Below are positions 59,750-64,000 of a stretch of DNA of 64,000 nucleotides, in pieces. Positions within the stretch are counted from its first letter, which is position 1, and every line of letters begins with the position of its first letter. The stretch comes from Ceratodon purpureus (taxonomy: Eukaryota; Streptophyta; Bryopsida; Pseudoditrichales; Ditrichaceae): contig CM026427.1 of NCBI GenBank assembly GCA_014871385.1, forward strand, positions 124,001 to 188,000. The letters are read 5' to 3'. A model generated the notes under the pieces. It made no database searches. It was given only the letters and a program-made list of their open reading frames with translations, and was not told the DNA's origin. The position numbers and the translations under genes were made by a program.

Positions 59750-60990
59750 CCGCGCCACTACAAGCGAAAAAACAACCCATTGCCCCGAAACCATGAGCCA
59801 CCTCCAGGGCCTTTGTCGTTGCCGACAGAGGCTTGGGGCCGCGGCAATTCTCAAATTAAAAAAAAATAAAAAAGCTAAAAAGCACCAACCGCGACCCCAA
59901 CAATATCACCACCACCTCACGGTCACTCCCTGTCCCTCTCCCTGTCCATCTCCCTCGCGGCCACTCCCTGTCCACTCCCTCGCGGCCACTCCGTGTCCCT
60001 CTCCCTCTCCCTCTCCCTCTCCCTGCCCCTCTCCCTGCCCCTCTCCCTGTCCCTCTCCCTCTCCCTGTCCCTCTCCCTGTCCCTCTTCCTATCCCTCTCC
60101 CTGTCCTTCTCCCTTTCCAACAAGCAAAAACACAACCCATTGCCCCGAAACCATGAGCCACCTCCAGGGCCTCTGTCGTTGCCGACAATGGCTTGGGGCC
60201 GCGGCAATTTTCAAATTTAAAAAAAATATAAAAGCATAAAAGCACTAATATCATCAACCGCGGCACTACAAGTGAAAACACAACCCATTGCCCCGAAACC
60301 ATGAGCCACCTCCAGGACCTCTGTCGTTGCCGACAATGGCTTGGGGCCGCGGCAATTTTCAAATTTAAAAAAAATATAAAAGCATAAAAGCACTAATATC
60401 ATCAACCGCGGCACTACAAGTGAAAACACAACCCATTGCCCCGAAACCATGAGCCACCTCCAGGACCTCTGTCGTTGCCGACAGAGGCTTGGGGCAATTT
60501 TCAAATTAAAAAAAAAAAAAGAAGCTAAAAACACCAATAACCAACCGCGGAGCTTTTTTTAAATTCTCAAAGAATAAAAAAGCTTCAAACCACCAAGCAG
60601 CAGCAGAGACCACAAATCAACAAACAAGACAAGGTAGACCACCCTCCAACAAGCAAGCTCCACAGCCGGAGCAAGAAGGCTCTGCAGCCCCCACTCCGCA
60701 ACCTCAAGGCTGATCCTCGGGCACCAGTATCACCACCGCGGCCCCAACAAGCAAGAGCATCACCCATTGCCCCGAAACCATGAGCCGGCTCCAGGGCCTC
60801 TGTTGTTGCCGACAGAGGCTTGGGGCCGCGGCATTTCTAAGAATCTCAAAAAATAAAAAAGCTTCAAACCACCAATATAACCACCGCGGCCCCAACAAGC
60901 GGAAGCATCACCCATTGCCCCGAAACCATGAGCCGGCTCCAGGGCCTCTGTTGTTGCCGACAGAGGCTTGGGGCCGCGGCATTTCTAAGA
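59750..60990. repeat. Tandem repeats and CTCCCTGTCC minisatellite in copy B intron 1
   Basis: CATTGCCCCGAAACCATGAG recurs near 59779, 60138, 60288, 60434, 60768 and 60916 within units that also share GTTGCCGACA and GGCTTGGGGCCGCGGCA. Between the first two lies a CTCCCTGTCCCTCTCCCTGT minisatellite (about 59921-60118). All of it falls in the predicted first intron of copy B. ORFs here are by-products of the repeats. Confidence 0.8.
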
Positions 60991-62013
60991 ATCTCAAAAA
61001 ATAAAAAAAGCTTCAAACCACCAAGCAGCAGCAGAGACCACATTGGGTCGAGCCCGCGGAGCTTGGCACCCACAACGACTACTTGTCCCTGCCCCCACGA
61101 AATCCCTATCGATTTCTAAAACCCTCAAAGGCGCAATCAACCAGTAGCAAGCAGAGTGGAATCTCAAGCAACGAAAGAGAAGTGAAACCAAACCCAATGC
61201 GAAGGCAACCCACACAAACAAAATCCCACTATGCAATCCAATCTCCAACCCGCACCCAATTCAAAACCCACAACCGGAACTCAACAAGGAATCCCAACCC
61301 GCAACCTGAATTCGCATTCCGCCCAACAAGCAACCCGAAACCTTGTAAATCCGCAATGACCCAAGAAAACCAGACTCATCGAAATGCCAATCCCCCTACT
61401 CCTCAATCACCCAACACTTAGAATCGTCATCTCATCATCAATAATTGCCTCCAAGTCAAACCCCATCAACCCGTACGACAAGATCCGTACCCCAAGCATT
61501 CAAACCTCATTACACCAAGCAATCGTACCTGCTCTGCATCTTCGCGTTCTCCCTCCTCATCGTCCTCATCAGTTCTCTCCTGCTCCTCTCTTGGATCCCC
61601 AGGCAGCACGAGCTGCTCCTCCTCTCCTCCCAGCTCCTCCACGGCCATCTCGAGAGGAGCCTGCTCCGCGGCCTCTGCACCGACCTCCGCCACAAGCCCT
61701 GCCTTCACCTGCTCCTCTCTCGCAGCCATTGCAAAGCCTCCTTCACCTGCTCGCAAAATCTCAATTCTCGCTCTCCTCGCGATGGCAACCAAATGGTCGA
61801 GTTCACGACCCTCTTCAGAAGGTGAGTCTCTACTCGGATCTCCCTCTACCCTTATCCTTTGGTTACTCTAGACATTTATTTTAAAAATTTACAGCCGTGA
61901 GTGCTACCGTATGTGAGTTTAAGCAGATGCTTTTCCAAATATAATTGATATATTGTGAATAGTAATGCGTCTACTCTTTAGAATCTTGAATTAATTTAAA
62001 CAATGCACAGCAG

Positions 62014-62490
62014 TCAAGACGGTGTAAAAATGCTTATCGTTCCGGAGTTGAAATATAAATCTGTTTGAGAACCCACCTCCCCTGTCGAAATTTCATTGAA
62101 GCTAATAGAAGGTTGCGGTGACTCAACTCTTTGACTACAATTAAAGACTAATTCTTCCGTCATGGCCTCAAGTGCAACTCCACTTAAATGTACCTCCTGC
62201 TCGTGATTACCGACTAAGGTGTTATCTAAAAACTCTTCCTTGTCTTCCACTATACAGTCTAGAATGACTTTGCGAATGCTAGAAAACTTCAAAGCTACTG
62301 GCAGACCTGCTCCTCTCCTTTTCAGTGGTGCACTCAAATGGTCACCTTTCAAAACTACCTTCTTACGTGACTCTCTCCTCTTTCTCGCTCTCCTATCCGT
62401 AAAATCTGTACGACCTGGTTTTCGTCTAGGTTTAGGAGTGACACAAGTAGAGGGAGATGGCCCTCCACTCTGCTTCATGTGTCTAACCAA
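62014..62490 (-). CDS. Unknown basic 158-aa ORF
   Basis: An open frame from ATG 62490 to the stop at 62014. The N-terminal half is strongly basic (RRKPGRTDFTDRRARKRRES), which suggests a nuclear or nucleic-acid-binding protein. The C-terminal half is acidic to neutral with no known motif. It lies upstream of copy B on the same strand and could be an exon of a spliced gene. No family is recognised, and it may be a chance ORF. The interval 62540-62900 is AT-rich with nothing recognised. Confidence 0.3.
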   Translation of the reverse strand: MVRHMKQSGGPSPSTCVTPKPRRKPGRTDFTDRRARKRRESRKKVVLKGDHLSAPLKRRGAGLPVALKFSSIRKVILDCIVEDKEEFLDNTLVGNHEQEVHLSGVALEAMTEELVFNCSQRVESPQPSISFNEISTGEVGSQTDLYFNSGTISIFTPS

Positions 62491-62922
62491 AGGAAGGACT
62501 CTCTCACAAAAAGGCTCTCTGGAGAATTTCCTCCCCGCTTAAATACCTATAACGTACAACTATTTCGAATCAACCCTAAGAACATATAGAATCTTAACCA
62601 CTGACACATTTTCTACCCTCTTTATATTAAACGTAACAATAATAATTCTATAATTAAAGTAAAGTTTGAAATATCAACCTTTAAATATTAAGAATAAATC
62701 CAAGCACACTTTAAATTAAAAGATCTGATTCTAGCACTTCAATGCATGCTTCTTTTTATATTCATTGTTTTAAATGTAGAATTTAAAAGACGGCTCATTC
62801 TAATCTTATAATACATCATGACAAATAGAATCCGCTTCACGATTCAAATTGTTAAAAATATAGTTCTAAAATTCTTACCTGATATACTTAGACCTGCAAA
62901 AAGTGGCATTGTAATTAGTTAG

Positions 62923-64000
62923 CGCCGTCTCTCTTCGCCTGAGTCTCAGATTCCATTTCCGTGAGGATACCATTAGTATAGAGGAGGAGATTTTTGATGA
63001 CGATACTGCCAAGGTTACCCACACCCTCGGGCAACTTTCCATGAGAGATGAGAACAATATGTTGCAGTGGAGACTTTTCCCTGGATCCTATAGAGTGTAC
63101 GGTCTTACTGATTCTCTGATGGCTGCATCCATTGAGATCCTCACCCCCCGTCGCTCTTCTACTTGCACAATTCAAACTCCCTTACCTCGTGATGTCAAGG
63201 TCAAAGTCAAGCCTGGTACTGAGACTTCAGATGTAGAGAAACCTCCTCCTCCGTCCGTCATATCTCTCTCCTCTGAGGACGAAGTCAGTCCCGTGAACTT
63301 GGTGCCTAAGGTCCACGCTGATGCTCCTCCTTCCAATGTCTCTCCTCCATTGTCCCAGGTCACAGTTAGCATTTTCCCACTCCTTTAAGAGCTTGCAAAG
63401 ACGCGTGGGTCAAAAAACATTTTGAAGAAGTTAGACTATTCTACTATTAGACACGAGAGAGTGGAGTACTTGCCTGCAAAGTTTGATGGTCCGATTCTTT
63501 TTGAGTTGCCCCCAACTGCTGCAAGATCCACTAAGCTCGCCGCCAAGTCAATGCAGGGAATGGACAAACGATACGACGGACACTTGTGGACCAAGACCAT
63601 CACAACAAACATCAAAAACAACTTCGGACTGTCTTTTCGAAGTTCCACCTGCGTCGGATGGCTGCGCTGCAGCAACAAGGAGTGTGACTTCCTGAAGCGT
63701 GTTCCCAAGATCTTCGAGGTTAACGAGACTGAGTTTGAAGGGTGTACCCTCCAAGCGTTTCTCATGGATCAGCCTCCTCCAACTGATTCCACGCTAGTGT
63801 GCAAGGTATGTAAAGAACCTCCATCATGTGTAGCTACATGCGAGGCTAAGATTTATTACGTAGAGGGCAAAGCGAATCAGACTAGAGCATGTATTCACAT
63901 AGGAACACATGATCATTCAGTGAAACTTGGAGACTACAGAGACTCTAAAGCAGAGATTAGTAGCTTAATAGAAGAGCAAGTAGAGATGAACAACAAAGCA
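62923..64000 (+). CDS. Spliced Cys/His-rich protein of a plant repeat family (5' part)
   Basis: Two exons, about 62923-63358 (donor CAG|GTCACA) and 63392 onward, the second open to the window end; the first start is uncertain. Exon 1 ends with a Ser/Pro/Glu-rich linker (SVISLSSEDEVSP). Exon 2 has MDKRYDGHLWTKTITTNIKN, then cysteine pairs GWLRCSNKECDFLKR and CKVCKEPPSCVATCEAKIYY, then TRACIHIGTHDHSVKLGD. The cysteines and histidines suggest one or two zinc-binding modules at the N-terminus of a transposase-like protein. I have seen similar text in repeat proteins of non-seed plants but cannot name the superfamily. The catalytic part, if any, lies beyond the window. Confidence 0.55.

Larger units (their letters stand above)
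50791..61792 (-). pseudogene. ParB/DNA-methyltransferase fusion gene, copy B (inactivated)
   Basis: Proposed exons: 61792-61529, 59613-59554, 59424 to about 59028 (split by an inserted element), 54778-54194, 54105-53910, 53827-53630, 53538-53323, 53228-52987, 52899-52227, 52138-51785, 51700-51430, 51342-51157, 51056-50791. In order: acidic start, CTD-like heptads, ParB/sulfiredoxin-like motif (VWEGNHRLSAW, about 54350), RGRGR-rich linker, NPPY motif IV (52024-52013, in ISNPPYVTPSWN), DWWGF, then motif I (PGDIIFEWMAGT). NPPY before motif I is the beta-class order of N6A/N4C methylases. In-frame stops occur in exons 4 (three), 5, 7 and 12, and at the exon 4 donor. One phase mismatch separates exons 4 and 5. 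Exon 1 and the end of exon 3 are the least certain. ParB-methylase fusions are known in phages and bacteria; this one is spliced, so it is eukaryotic. Confidence 0.7.

Noticed and set aside
59712-61884. Long Pro/Ser-rich plus-strand ORFs
   Set aside because: They lie on the repeats and minisatellite of the predicted copy B intron 1 and opposite exon 1, and have no domain.

Overview
This is nuclear DNA from a eukaryote, almost certainly a streptophyte (plant lineage). Two spliced housekeeping genes read clearly as plant-type genes: a 27-exon NOMO (nodal modulator) gene on the minus strand and a 9-exon plastid-type rhomboid gene on the plus strand. A SUVR-type SET gene, a plant-style LTR-retrotransposon primer binding site and a Tourist-like MITE agree with this. 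Introns are short (about 80-500 bp). Intact piggyBac and other transposases rarely seen in flowering plants make a non-seed plant (bryophyte, lycophyte or fern) plausible, but the sequence alone does not fix the species.

Layout. 1-1.7 kb: the 3' end of a spliced gene (copy A) for a ParB-like/DNA-methyltransferase fusion. 2.9-4.4 kb: a 31-bp satellite. 4.9-7.9 kb: an intact piggyBac transposase. 9.4-12.4 kb: a SUVR-like SET gene with one in-frame stop. 13.4-17 kb: a two-exon DDE-type transposase-like gene with a homopolymer frameshift. 18-28.9 kb: NOMO. 30-31 kb and 46.5-47.4 kb: piggyBac MITEs with TTAA target sites. 32-36 kb: decayed retroelement material. 37-41 kb: a Tourist-like MITE and the rhomboid gene. 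41-48 kb: AT-rich DNA with little recognisable. 48.5-49.4 kb: a broken HARBI1 transposase. 49.4-61.8 kb: the nearly complete but inactivated second copy (copy B) of the ParB/methyltransferase gene, inverted relative to copy A and split by a 4.06-kb hAT-like non-autonomous element full of satellite DNA. 62-64 kb: an unknown ORF and the start of a spliced cysteine/histidine-rich protein that runs off the window.

The most unusual content is the duplicated gene. Joining its exons gives, in order, an acidic N-terminus, four RNA-polymerase-II-CTD-like heptads, a ParB/sulfiredoxin-like motif, a long middle region, an amino-methyltransferase NPPY motif and then the SAM-binding motif I (the order of beta-class bacterial/phage N6-adenine or N4-cytosine methyltransferases), ending in a serine/acid-rich tail. 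Copy A looks open in the part that is visible; copy B carries several stop codons and the transposon. Both copies share 3' flanking DNA that ends abruptly at the same base pattern, which suggests a mobile or segmentally duplicated unit. All exon models here come from reading splice signals and frame by eye. No alignment or database search was run, so domain names rest on motif recognition.
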